This document shows positions 1 to 12,074 of a DNA stretch of 64,000 nt, one piece after another. The stretch is taken from the NCBI RefSeq assembly GCF_000003195.3, contig NC_012873.2, positions 43,456,061 to 43,520,060 of the forward strand, given 5' to 3'. How positions within the stretch are numbered: the stretch's first letter is position 1; each line of letters opens with the position of its first letter. Below the pieces are notes generated by a model. The model saw nothing but the letters and a program-made list of their open reading frames with translations, had not been told where the DNA came from and did not search any database. The DNA is from Sorghum bicolor (Eukaryota > Streptophyta > Magnoliopsida > Poales > Poaceae). Position numbers and translations under genes: made by a program.

Positions 1-682
1 GGGCTAATACCTGATTTCAACATTAAGGCGTGCCAGCTGATTTGACCTTCCAATCGACAAAGGTGATAACTCGAATACTTTGGTCCTGACAACAGCGATG
101 CGCCCGGATGCCACGGCTAAGAGGTATTCACGCGGAACTCGAGAACTCATCGAGTATGACTCAAAGAGTTCTTAAGAACACGTAAGTAAAAGAAAATATG
201 CAAGTTGACGAAGTCGTCGAAAGTAGATGCGAAAATAGATGTAAAAACTTTGTGTATGATTGATTGGATTGTCCTCTTACATCGCTACTAGGCCTATATT
301 TATACTCTGTCCTAAAGAGTTATAACCAGATACGACTAGGATTCTAATTCCAAATCAAATAGAACTCGTATATAAAATAAACTCTAACAACTATAGAAAA
401 CAACAATTTATCTATCCTGGACGATCGGCACACCACCATTGTCCCCGCCGACAACTCCCATGTCTTCTTGCACCATCATCGACATCTTCATCCTCCATCG
501 GTAATCGTCAACATCGACCATCGGTACCGATCAACCACTGTTCCTAGACTTAACCATATCTTCCTTCTATCATCGGTTTCATAGGTCATCGGTAATTTCC
601 TTATCGGTCAATCATTACTTTTCCAGCTGCCGATCCAATTTTTAATAACTTTCCTGATACATGTCCAAAAATGGTGTCAACA
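1..682 (-). repeat. Element A 3' LTR (window-truncated)
   Basis: It matches 11393-12074 along its whole length with scattered, mostly transition differences. In sense orientation this is the 3' LTR. The ORF-free sequence contains a TATA-like box on the minus strand near 290-305. Confidence 0.93.
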
Positions 683-700
683 CATGCCCCCCAATTTTGG
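683..700 (-). other. Element A polypurine tract
   Basis: On the minus strand a purine-rich run containing AAAATTGGGGGG lies directly upstream of the 3' LTR start. This is the expected place for the plus-strand primer of reverse transcription. Confidence 0.75.
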
Positions 701-1082
701 AGTATAAAATTATTAATGCTCCGAAATTCTCTCCTGATAATGACACCCTTTTCGCAATTATTTCTTTCTGATAGCAATTAATTGCCAAATCCAAACAACC
801 TTAATTCGGCTTTCTAGCATGCAACTCAAATTTCTCAACCACCCGAACCAAATCTCCTAAACACCCGCTCATCGGCAACAGTTCTATTAGAGTTGACTGC
901 CGATGAGCTGACCAAGAAATCTTGCACAGTGAAATACCTCCTAAAATCATGATTACTTGTTGTCAAATCACTTGCACAATCCCTGGATTATCGTGAGAAC
1001 AGTTACCATATCCACCTGAACGACCTCGATTTTCACGGATACGGCAAAGAGATAAGTCAGAAATACCCCTGTTCACTTTATC

Positions 1083-1091
1083 CTATAAATA
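1083..1091 (+). promoter_or_regulatory. TATA box of the antisense plant-mobile-domain gene
   Basis: CTATAAATA lies about 100 bp upstream of the inferred ATG at 1183, in the stretch between the polypurine tract and the antisense gene. The position suits a core promoter independent of the LTR. The transcription start itself is inferred. Confidence 0.55.
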
Positions 1092-1182
1092 CTTCCTTCA
1101 TCGGCACTCTTTCTTCACCTTGCCATCCTCCACCCTAGATTTTTGATTCAAAAGTCTTTGATTCCTTCTATTTCGAGAAGAA

Positions 1183-4100
1183 ATGGCTGTCAACTTCGTC
1201 GTGCCTGAGGTTAATCCGTCCTATACTTTTACTGCAATTCTTTACCCTTTTGCAAGTCTACTTACTTAGCTTTTTATTCTTCTTTTCTTTTTCCTCCATC
1301 TTTTCAACCTTCAAATCTTAGGAATTGAGCGAGAAAATTGTTATCCCCACCGAACAACCCCATCTCCAATGCCTTGGTCCGCTAGGTGACCCAGATCCTA
1401 TCGATTTGATTAATGCAGAAACCAATAGGATTCCTTTTAGGGCCGAAAACTTCTCTTTAGATCTGTGGAAGGATACCTTACGATCCTGGCCAAACCCCAC
1501 CAAAGGATGGAAGGATTGGTTTCTGAGGGTTAGCAACACAAATGAAGTATACTAGGGTGAACGCAAAATAGACCAGTGCATCAGGCTGTCCATTGCCGAT
1601 ATGGAAAGGAACGAATCAATGCTGATAGCCGCCTCATATTTCTGGTCACATACTTTCAACGCCTTTATTTTCTCCTACGCTTGCCGATGTAGTCATGCTC
1701 ACTGGCCTGGATATTGCAACTGCCGATGATGGCCAACTATTCGGCCGCAAAGCCGAACGCAAAGTAGAGACCCGCAACATCGGTGGTTGGTCAGGGTACA
1801 TTCAGAAGTATCAAAAAATGGGACTGGTTGGTCAGCGGGAACACGCCACTTTTCTAAATATGTGGCTAGACAAATTCATCTTCTACGGCCGATCGGTAGG
1901 ACCAACCTCCATCTATTTATCGGCAGCACAAAGATTAGCCGATGGTGGCCGATTCCCTTTGGGCTGATACTTGCTAGGCTCCGTCTATCATCTCCTCCAT
2001 CAAGTAACAGGTTAAGTAACCGAGAAACTCCTGCTAGGTGAACCTATCGACAATCTAGGAGGCCCTTGGTGGTTCATCAACATGTGGCTCAATGTTCATA
2101 TGCACAAACGCCTTCGGTTTGATTTCTTTGCACAGCAATTCCCCAGAGATATCCCTGAAGATTATGAAGTAGCAGATGATGAATCGGCAACTAGCTCACC
2201 CCTCAATTATGGTGAAGCTGTTATAGTTCTCCCTAGCACCGCCTCCAATGAAAACCAGATCGGCTGATTCTTCCAAACCCTGTATGATGGCCTCTCCAAA
2301 GATCAACAGGCATGGATGCCTTATGAAGATCCAGAAACCAGGTTTCCACTCACCTTCCACCCCTTTGACAAATGCTCTCAACAAGGATAATGATTTGATG
2401 ATGGCAATCATCACTTCAAGAGCAATTCTAGTGAATAGCTTTGGTAGTGGGAAAAACATTAACACCACCTATGAGTTTTACAACCCATCGGCACTGGCTT
2501 GCCAACTGGCTTTCGGTCAACTGCCGATCAGGCTTTGTTATGCCGATGTGGTAAAACCAAGAGAGATAATAACCAGCGGACTTGAGTGGATTATGATAGC
2601 TCAACTCCAGCCAAATGCCGATACGATAGACATCGATCTATGGGCTTGGGTTCCAGCTCTCTTCATTACTTAGTTGTATAAACACTAGTGGGAAGAATGG
2701 AAGGAGCATCTATTCAGGGTATCGGCTCATACATACCGCGACATGATTGACTCCGACTACAAAGTCCCCGATAACATCGTAAGTCCTTTACCGATACCTC
2801 AGTTCCTTTGTTATCTTTAACCTTATCGGCAACTTATTTATCCTCATTTCAACAGGTTGATGACCCAGCGGCAACAATTAGCAGAAGTGGGAGGCCGATC
2901 GAACTTCTTCAATCAGGCCCAATTTCTATGATCGGCCGCAATGTGCCAAGTCTAACGGCTCTGATGCATCGCAACGTACGCTTCAAAAAGACGACCACCA
3001 AATGGTTGAAAGCATCTCCATCGGTCGCTGCTGCTACTCTGGCACAGGCTTTTAAGGTACTCTAAATTTTCTTTGTTTATACCGATTTCATCCCATACTT
3101 ATTTTATCTTTTCAGGGTACATCGGCTGCAACGGGAACTTCATCGGTAACTTTTATTCTTGAGCAAAACTCCATCAGTACCCTTTTTATATTTTAACTCA
3201 TGAAATTTTGGTTGTTGTAACAACAGACTGGCAAATTGGCAAAGACCAAGTGCGCCCAAACGTTAGGTGCCGATGCCCCCCAGCCCAGTCAAGCTCCAGC
3301 CAAGAGAAAGGGTCCGAAAAGCACCAAGACCCAGCCAAAGCGTCAGAAGACAACACCATCCTCTCCACCCCATCCAGTATCCCCGATCCAAATAGCATCC
3401 TCTCCTCCTCAATCTTAGCCCCAGACACAAGAAGTACCTTCTCCCCCTCGATCAGTACCCCAGCCGCAAGAAGCACTAGCCGATGTATCTGAACAGATTG
3501 CCAATCCTGTTGATCTAGGTACATCATCGGTCGTCCCTCCAGAGCAGACAATCACCATACCTCCCCAAGGTAAAGTACCGATCACAGAATTATCACTGAT
3601 GAATTTATTTATAAGCTAGAATCATCCCTGTAACTTTTCAGCTGAAGTCATTCCATCGGCAACCCTAGCCGATCAAACTATAGTACCAGCTATATCTCCA
3701 CATCAAAGACACGAAATCACCCTAAGCAAGTAAGTTATCCAATTTTCCAGACTTTGCACTATCAACACTTAATCTTGAGTAACTTATCTTCTTCCTTTTC
3801 TAGGAGCAAGACTCCCCAGATAGCTTATTCTCCTTTGCTATCTACATCTCTGATGATGAAGGTGAAGAAGCAAGCTCCTCTCAGGTAGTTGGAATTACAC
3901 TGGCAGAGATTAAGGCCAAGTTGGAAGACTTATTAGCTCTGTTGCACCAAGACACGGCCCAGCTGGTGGATGATTCCGATCCGGCCAAAGTTATATTCAA
4001 GACCCTCCATGGCCAAATTCCAGCCGATGCAGAAGAAATCCTCTTCCAAGCTGCCCACCTAGAAAGTCGTCAACTTCAGTATCAGAAGGCTACCCAGCGT

Positions 4101-4498
4101 CTTGCCAATAGAGCTGCTCATGCCCGGCTCAAAGAGGAGATGTTGCAAGTAAAGCATGCTACTGATGAGAAATACAAGGGCATCGGCGTTTTACAGTCCT
4201 CAGGGGATGAGCTGAAACAAAAGATCTCTAATCTATCGGCAAAAAGAAAGCCCTGCTAGCTGAACTTAAGCAAGTGGAAGAGGCCCTGACTCAAGCTCAG
4301 CAGAAAGAAAGCCAGCTGCCCGATGCGCTCAAGACTCTTCAGCAAGAGAGAGATGTCCAAGCCCGCAAAGCACTATAGATGAAGAAGAAGCTGAAACTAG
4401 TGGAGGGCTCTGCCGATGAAGACACTCGAGAAATAGAAAAGACCAACCAGATTCGTCTGCGTGCAATATCGGCCATCCAGGCTTTGCTGAATCTGTGA
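1183..4498 (+). pseudogene. Antisense gene: plant mobile domain (PMD) protein with C-terminal coiled coil, multi-exon, broken
   Basis: Joining open segments across GT-AG introns gives a protein that begins MAVNFVVPE (1183-1209), resumes at 1322, and carries a PMD-type domain up to 2778 (for example GWSGYIQKYQK, HATFLNMWLDKF, GPWWFINMWLNVHMHKRL). Further exons are about 2856-3056, 3116-3145, 3227-3569, 3642-3729 and 3804-4498. The last part is proline/serine-rich and then a Gln/Glu/Lys-rich coiled coil (3921-4490). PMD proteins of the MAIN/MAIL family act in gene silencing in plants, and many PMD copies ride in transposons. Damage includes TGG to TAG at 1553, a frame change near 1680, further shifts near 1960 and 2270-2400, a TAG near 2674 and another near 4376. 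The gene is antisense to the retrotransposon RNA, so its introns are not spliced from genomic transcripts. The exon map is inferred from splice motifs and frame. Confidence 0.75.
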
Positions 4499-4654
4499 AC
4501 TTTTCATCGGCAACTTGTTTAGTTCTGTTTTCAAAAACTTCAATCATTTTGGTCCAGCCGATAGGATTGTTATCGGCACTAAAACTCCATGCATGGCTCC
4601 AGACACACTTAACATTTTGTCCAGCCGATAGGACTGTTATCGGCATTTAAACCT
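4499..4654. other. Short spacer between antisense gene and integrase
   Basis: The antisense gene and pol converge here. Two near-copies of a segment containing GCCGATAGGA-TGTTATCGGCA lie about 70 bp apart (near 4556-4580 and 4624-4648). Each can fold as a short hairpin, possibly a shared 3'-end region. Confidence 0.4.
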
Positions 4655-5992
4655 TCATGCATCAATCCAGATACTCGGGTAGTATTTCTTCAAATATTTT
4701 CCATTTAAAGCTCTAGGGAATTCGACTCCTTTGAGAGTTTCTAAAATATAAGCATTGCCAGGAGCATATCGATTTATCTGATAAGGACCCTCCCAATTAG
4801 GAGACCATTTTCCAAACTTTGAGCTTTTAGTCCCAATCAGCTTCCACACCAAATCTCCATCAGTAAACTCCTCGGCCTTTACCCTCTTATCATACCATTT
4901 AGAAACTCTCGTTTTATTTTCCTCTATGCTAATTAAAGCTCTCAACCGATGCCCCGCTAAATCATCCAGCTCATCTTTCATCAAAGTGGCATAGTCATCG
5001 GCAGTTAGTTGATCTTGAGAGGACACCCGTCTGGAACCAGTTCTAATTTCCCATGACAATACTACATCATGTCCATACACCAATTGATAGGGTGATACTT
5101 TGGTTGAACCAGGACACGCCATCTGATATGACCATAAAGCTTCATTTAACAATGTATGCCATCTCCTAGGATTTTCTTCAATTTTCCGCTTAATGATCTT
5201 AATAATCCCTTTGTTAGAAGCTTTAGCCTGCCCATTAGCTTGAGCATAGTAAGGAGAAGAATTCAACACCTTATTCCCCTTACTGATTGCAAACTCATCA
5301 AACTCTCCTGACGTAAACATAGTACCCTGATTGGTAGTAATTGTTTGGGGAATACCAAATCGGTAAACAATATGCTCCTTTACGAAATCAATCATATTAG
5401 TCGATGCTACTTTCTTCAAGGGAATAGCCTCAACCCACTTGGTGAAATAATCAGTGGAAACTAAGATAAACTTATGCCCCTTGCTTGATGATGGATAAAT
5501 CTGGCCAATGAGATCAATAGCCCAACCCCTAAACGGCCAAGGTTTAATAATAGGATTCATAGCCGATGCGGGTGCCCTTTGAATGTTGCCTAACTTCTGA
5601 TACCCTTGACATCCTTTGAAATACTTAAAGCAATCCTCAAGTATTGTTGGCCAATAATATCCATTCCTCTGAATCATCCACTTCATCTTAAAAGCCGATT
5701 GATGTGCTCCACACACTCCCTCATGAATTTCACCCATTAAGCTTTTAGATTCATCACCACTTAAACATTTAAGCAGAACTCCATCTATTGTACGATAATA
5801 TAATTCTTCTTTAAGGAGTACATACTTTGTAGCTTGAAACCTAACACGCCTCTCAACTTTTCTGGATGGATATTTCAAATAATCAATAATTTCTTTTCTC
5901 CAATCATCAGCATTGTCTGCCAATAAGATTTCCAAGATAGGTTGATAACTTGAGGCATGTTGAGCCAATCGGTTAGCTTCTTCGTTATGCAA
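4655..5992 (-). pseudogene. Element A integrase (with RNase H tail)
   Basis: This 445-codon open frame starts in the RNase H tail (residues 1-20). It then has the integrase zinc-binding segment (H90, H97, C128, and Tyr where the second Cys should be at 131), the catalytic core (about 155-300), and a C-terminal domain with a GPYQI-type motif near 405. The core needs the D,D-35-E triad. D160 is present, but the second position is Asn221 and the third is Lys257, with the normal spacing of 35 residues between them. The protein therefore looks catalytically dead although the frame is open. Upstream RNase H sequence continues in another frame with stops. Integrases of this type insert the cDNA into chromosomes. 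Confidence 0.88.
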
Positions 5993-7478
5993 CTGAGGGA
6001 TGTGTTCTAACCAAAAAATCCCTGAATTCCTTCAACAGTTGTACACTTTTTTGTAATATGCTATCAAAACGTCACTTCGGCATTCATAACTCCCAGCCAA
6101 TTAATTTATAACGAGCATAGAATCACCGAAAATCTCAACAGCATCAGCATGAACCTCTTTTAATAATTCTAATCCTTTGATTAAGGCTTGGTACTCAGCT
6201 TGATTATTTGTCGATGTGGCAGCAATCGGCAAAGAAAAATCATATTTCGTCCCCTAAGGAGAAATTAGCACTATGCCGATACCTACCCCCCGATCACATG
6301 TAGATCCATCAAAGAAGAGCATCCAAGGAACAATTTCCAAAGCATCCACCACACCACAATGCTGAGTTACAAAATCGGTCATAATCTGCCCTTTAACCGC
6401 TTTAGCCGATTCATAGCGCAGACCAAATTCCAACAATGCTAATATCCACTTGCCGATTCTACCACTCATAATTGGCATTGAGAACATGTACGAGACTACA
6501 TCATCTTTGCACACAACGGTGCATTCAGCTGATAGCAAGTAGTGTCTCAATTTGACACAAGAAAAGTATAAGCATAAGCATAATTTTTCAATAGCCAAAT
6601 ACCTTGTCTCGGCATCTACCAATCTTCTGCTTAGATAGTAAATCACACGCCCCTTTCCTTCAAATTGTTGAATGAGAGCTGAACCGATGACTATATCATC
6701 GGTAGACAAATATAATCTGAAGGGCTTTCCTTGTTGAGGTGGAACCAAGACTGGAGGATTTACCAAATAATTCTTAATTTCATCCAAGGCTAATTGTTGC
6801 TCCTTTCCCCACACAAATTCTTGATCTGCTTTTAACTTAAGCAAAGGGCTGAAAGCACGAACCTTACCTGACAAATTAGATATAAATCATCTGATAAAAT
6901 TAATCTTGCTGATCAATGATTGAAGTTCAGTTTCACTGGTGGGAGCAACTATTTTGTTGATGGGATCAATAGACCTCCTACTAATTTCAATTCCTCTTTG
7001 ATGCACCATAAAACCAAGAAATTGCCCTGCCGATACACTGAACGCACATTTATTAGGGTTCATCTTTAAACCATGCTTCCTTGTGCATTCCAACACTTTT
7101 CGCAGATCAGCTACATACTTTATGAAATCTCCAGACTTAACTACCACATCATCAATATAAATTTCTACCAACTTGCTGATGAACTCGTGGAAAATAAAAT
7201 TCATGGCCCTCTGATAAGTAGCACCAGCATTATTGAGATTCCTTAAAGTCAATGCAAACACGAAGCTTTCCATTCTTTTTATAGACGGCGACAACATTGA
7301 AAATCCATTCGGCATATCGACACTGCCGAATAAACTTAGCATCAATAAGTTTGGTTATTTCGGCCTTAATATCAGGAGGAATATTAGGATTGCATCGGCG
7401 CGCTGGTTGCTGATGCGGCCGAAATCCAGACTTAATAGGCAACCGATGTTCAACAATTGATCGGTCTAAACCAGGCAT
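5993..7478 (-). pseudogene. Element A reverse transcriptase and RNase H, broken
   Basis: The RT N-terminal part (from 7478, ending RVCIDF) runs straight into NNAGATYQRAM and the YIDD box (residues around 7150). The roughly 60 residues that normally lie between them, including catalytic motif A, are missing. The RT connection and RNase H follow (6254-6874, with FRLYLSTDD and later FFDGST). The frame is broken near 6880 and again between 6253 and 5993, and several in-frame stops remain. RT and RNase H convert the RNA genome to DNA in the capsid. This copy could not do so. Confidence 0.85.
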
Positions 7479-7671
7479 CTCAGTATAATCTCAAGCAAAG
7501 CAATCTTTATATTCCTTTAACAAATCGGTCAATTGCTGCTTACATTCAGAATTTAACTTAGCACTAATAAAAGTAGGTCTTGGTCTATCACCATTACCTA
7601 TATCTACTTCTACTAGATCATCAGCCGATGTAAACCCTGTCCTAACTTTCCATCATCAGCGAACCTATCCA

Positions 7672-8256
7672 TTAAAACTCTCCATCAGAACCGACTGCTT
7701 GGATCGGTGGAATTTCATAATCGGCAACTTTGAGAAAATCTTTCTCCCAAACTTCCCCTAAAATGCATCTGGTCCTCTCATAAGTATCTGATTTTGCCGA
7801 TGCAATGACATATGAAGAATCTCCAGGGACAATCTCAATTTTGTCACCTACCCATTGAACAAGGCATTGGTGCATTGTAGAAGGGAAACAACAATTGGCA
7901 TGAATCCAATCTTGCCCTAGCAACAAATTACATGCACCTTTTCCACTGATGACAAAGAACATCATCGGCAAAGTCTTACTGCCGATGGTCAATTCAACAT
8001 ATATAGCCCCTTTAACTGGAGATACATTCCCTTCAAAATCTTTCAACATCATATCGGTCTTAGTCAAATCTTGATCTCCTTGCTCAAGCTTCCGATATAC
8101 TGCATATGGCATAATGTTAATTGTAGCCCCTCCATCAATGAGTATCTTAGAAATCGGCTGCCCATCAGCCCTGCCCTTGACAAATAGAGCCTTAAGATGT
8201 TGTCTTTCATCATCGAAAGGCTTCTCAAAAATAGTTGTCATTGGGTCAAGCACCAA
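7672..8256 (-). pseudogene. Element A retropepsin-like protease
   Basis: A 194-codon segment carries the aspartic-protease signature as ILIDGGATINIMPYAVYRK (Asp41), followed by a second conserved stretch with LLLGQDWI. The DGGA form in place of DTG is common in Tat-type elements. Retropepsins cut the Gag-Pol polyprotein and act as dimers. The segment ends in a stop at 7672, and the linker to RT (7479-7671) has several stops, so it is part of a broken polyprotein. Confidence 0.8.
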
Positions 8257-11200
8257 TTGAGCTATCTAATCAGGGAATTCTATCTCCTCATCATCACCGA
8301 AAGGTGCAAGAAACTCCATCGGCAACATAAACACCATGTTAACATCTGCCGATGGCCCTTTTCCTTTGGGATCTGACTGCTGCCAATTTTCAGACTTAGA
8401 AGAATTCTCTTCCCTACTTAATTCTTCCTACCTCTCTCGCTGCATCCTCCTTTTCTGTGTCCTGGTTAATCCTTCTAGACACCACTAGGGAAGTTGTGTC
8501 TTCCGCACTGGTTGATAGCGCACCTCCCTTGATTCCACCCAATGAGTATTAGCATCCCTGTAGAAAATAAATTCATCGGGTACCCGTGCATTTCCCATTT
8601 CTTCAAGCTCTTCTTGGTTCCTTGGAAAATAACCAACACGTTCACCAAGCCTGTCATGCACACTAAGCCTGCCCCCTAGCCGATCATGAACTGACATCCT
8701 CCCCCTGATCGGCTCATTAAAGCGTCGATCATCGTTCTGGAATCGTCGATTTGGTCGGTCATGCCGATTATAACCATTACATTCAGGGCAGTCTCTGACA
8801 GTCAGTAGCTTGATATTTTGCTCCCAACAATGAATGAAAAACGGGCAATTCCAGTGATCTTTATGCTGATTCCACTCTTGTCGGCGTCTTTCTTCCTCTC
8901 GACGTCGATCCTCTTGCTCACGATGATATCGATCTTCACGTTGCTGCCACGTTTCCCGATGCTATCTATGAGTAATAACAATACCGGATCAAGGAGGTCT
9001 CCCAGCGCTACTACCTTCCTGGATTAAGCCTTTGCCTTTGGCGTCATCGGCAGTGATCTAATGCTGGGGATCTACCGATGCGCTCTTCTCAGCTGCTTCC
9101 GATGTTAAGACTTTAGTCTTTCCCTTGGCATCCAGCATGTTTGTAGGGAAAGGATGCTGATCAATCTTCATCCGCTTCTGAGCTTTAGAATTATCAAATC
9201 TAATCCTCCCAGATTCTATAGCCGATTGCAATTGTTGCCTGAACACCTTGCACTCATTTGTACTATGAGATGTTGCATTATGCCACTTGCAATACTTGAT
9301 CTTTTTCAACTCTTCTACCGATGGGATCACATGATTTGGTGACAATTTAATCTGCCCCTCCTGAAGTAGAAAATCAAATATCCTATCGGCCTTAGTAATA
9401 TCAAAAGCTAACTTCTCTGGTTCTTTCTGGCCAAAAGGACAAGACATCAGTTTTTTGTTCTTCACCCATTTTGCCAAGCTGATGACTGGTTCTTCATCAG
9501 AATCCGAACTTGTTGCCTCATCGACAAATGACACTTTTTGTTCCAAGCCTTGCTAGGTTCAAAAGTCTTGATATCTTGATCAGAAATCCTCTGCACCAAA
9601 TGACTTAGACTTTCAAACTCTTGAGAAGCATATTTGTCTTTGATGTGTGGCAACAATCCCTGGAAAGCCAAATCGGCTAGCTACCGATCATCCCAAACCA
9701 GACTGTAACATTTGTTCTTGACATCCCGCAACCTTTGCACAAAACTTTCAACCGATTCATCATTGCTTTACCTCAGCCTTACTAAATCAGTAATCTTCTT
9801 CTCATGGACTCCAAAAAAGAAGTATTTGTGGAACTGCTTCTCTAGATCGGCCCAAGTAATCACTGAGTTTGGAGGTAGTGAAATAAAACAAGTAAATGCT
9901 GATCCTGACAAAGATGATGAAAATAAACGAACTCTTAATTCATCTCTATTAGCAGCCTCTCCACACTGGATGATGAACTGATTGACATGTTCCATAGTCA
10001 ACGTGTCATATTGTCCAGAGAATTTAGTCAAATCTGGCACCTTGTACCGATTTGGAAGCGGAATCAAATCGTATGCAGGAGGATATGGTGTCTGATAAGA
10101 ATAAGTATTAACCTTCGGCTTTATTCCGAACTGATCTCTCATTACTTCAGCTATTTTATCGGCTCAATAGGCATCGGCATCCTGCCGATGTGGGGGTGGA
10201 GGTTTCGACACCTGCTGATAAACCTCCACATGTCTCTGAGGTTCACGATCTCCAGGGAACATAGCATTGGCCACAGGTTGTTGGCCACCAATCTGCTAAG
10301 CAAGATTCATCGGATGATTGGCTGGTCCTTGATTCTGAAATCCTACCTGCATCTGTCCCTACTGGAATCCTGCAGCCTGATGATTCTGTTGTGTCATTTG
10401 TGGAAAGACAAACTGCCCTGTCCACCCATTGTTGGCATTCATCGGCGCAAGCCCTGCCGATGGCTGATAATTGGGTGTCATCATTGAGTTCACATACCAT
10501 GTCTGAGTCATAAACCTCTGGTGCGCCGGCTGTGGATCCGCCGATGCATTAGGCATCTAGAACGTTGGCATCTGAAAGTTCCCTGTAATAGGCCTCATAG
10601 TAGTGGTAGTTGAATACTAAGGATTTTGAGTCATCAGCAAAACTGGAGGTGCCGATGTCTTAGGAGCTTTTTCTATCAAGTCAGCCACCTGAGATGTTCC
10701 AGAACTATTTGCAAAAAAATCTGGGGGCATACCATATCCCCACCAATTGGGAGGAACTTGACAATTCTAGAATACAGATCCTAACATTGCCGATGCCGAT
10801 AGATCTGTGTTGAGTTGAACCCGTTCCTCTGATGTTGCTAGATTAGTCCTCATCGGTGTAAATTGTCCATTAGTCATCCCTAATGTGCTTGGCGGAGAAG
10901 TAGCTTCTGTACCCGCAACGGCTGGAGGAGTCGATGGAGCCGTAACCGATGACAATCCTGGCTGATGATAGGCTGGGCCCATGTATAATGGTGGTGCCTG
11001 TCCTTCTTTGAAAGTTCTAGACACAGCGTTGAAAACAGTATTGGACAGCACACTGGATTGATTAATCAGAGCACGATTAATAGCATTGTCAACCATATCT
11101 TGCAATTTACCAGGATTGGATTCAAAAGTGATCTGCCAAGGCATCGGCAGGTCTTGCTTCTGGATTACTTCACCGCTCCTATTAACACTAAAGGATTTCA

Positions 11201-11330
11201 AGCAAAGTTGCTTGTACTCCTCCATAGCTCTCACCATAGCCTACTTCTGCTCATCCCTGAGATCAGCTTCCGTTATGGTGATGATGTTGTCTGTGTCAAA
11301 CTCAATAGTAGACATATTGATCCAGATGAT
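8257..11330 (-). pseudogene. Element A gag and gag-protease linker, broken
   Basis: From about 11330 leftwards the minus strand encodes a long Pro/Gln-rich leader (10240-11237), then a capsid-like core (9768-10142, with FSGQYDTLTMEHVNQF and LEKQFHKYFF), and more capsid sequence to 9462. A C-terminal part follows with a variant zinc-binding pattern CKWHNATSHSTNEC (C-x2-H-x5-H-x4-C, near 9270-9310). An Arg/Glu-rich linker with tandem SVHDRLG repeats (8640-8697) leads to the protease. Many in-frame stops are TAG at Gln or Trp positions. Gag forms the particle that packages the element RNA. Confidence 0.78.
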
Positions 11331-11361
11331 AGATTGGTCCCACTGGGTATGCCAAAAGATG

Positions 11362-12074
11362 TGTTGGTGCAAAAGTAGATCTAGAACACAAAGGGCTAAT
11401 ACCCGATTTTAACGTTAAGGCATGCCAGCCGATTTGACCTTCCAATCGACAAAGGTGATAACTCGAATACTTTGGTCCCGACAACAGCGATGCACCCGGA
11501 TGCCATGGCCAAGAGGTATTCATGCGGAACTCGAGAACTCGTCGAGTATGACTTGAAGAGTTCTTAAGAACTCGTAAGTAAAAGAAAATATGCGAGTTGA
11601 CGAAGTCGTCAAAAGTAGATGCAAAAATAGATGTAAAAACTTTTTGTATGATTGATTGGATTGTCCTCTTACATCGCTACTAGGCCTATATTTATACTCT
11701 GTCCTAAAGAGTTACAACCAGATACGACTAGGATTCTAATTCCAAATCAAATAGAACTCGTATATAAAATAAACTCTAACAATTATAGAAAACTACAATT
11801 TATCTATCTTGGACGATCAGCACACCACCATTGTCCCCGCCGACAACTCCCACGTCTTCTTGCACCATCATCGGCATCTTCATCCTCCATCGGTAATCGT
11901 CAACATCGACCATCGGTACCGATCAACCACTGTTCCTAGACTTAACCATATCTTCCTTCTATCATCGGTTTCATAGGTCATCGGTAATTTCCTTATTGGT
12001 CAATCATTACTTTTCCAACTGCCGATCCAAGTTTTATTAACTTTCCTGATACATGTCCAAAAACGGTGTCAACA
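11362..12074 (-). repeat. Element A 5' LTR
   Basis: A full 713-bp LTR. On the minus strand it starts at 12074 with TGTTGACACC and ends at 11362. A TATA-like element (GAGTATAAATATAGG on the minus strand) lies at 11685-11700. Directly downstream on the minus strand is CTTTTGGCATACCCAGTGG, the expected primer-binding-site position. I could not assign a tRNA to it with confidence. Confidence 0.93.

Larger units (their letters stand above)
1..12074 (-). mobile_element. Element A: Tat-type Ty3/gypsy LTR retrotransposon, nearly complete
   Basis: Two copies of one LTR flank the element (1-682, missing about 31 bp at the window edge, and 11362-12074). Read on the minus strand the LTR begins TGTTGACACC and ends GCACCAACA. 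The minus strand then carries gag, a DGGA-type protease, RT, RNase H and integrase in that order, which is Ty3/gypsy order. A roughly 4 kb region between integrase and the 3' LTR carries an antisense gene, a layout known from Tat-lineage elements. It interrupts the gag of element B just before 12075. The 5-bp target duplication cannot be checked because the left flank is outside the window. All coding regions are broken. Confidence 0.9.
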
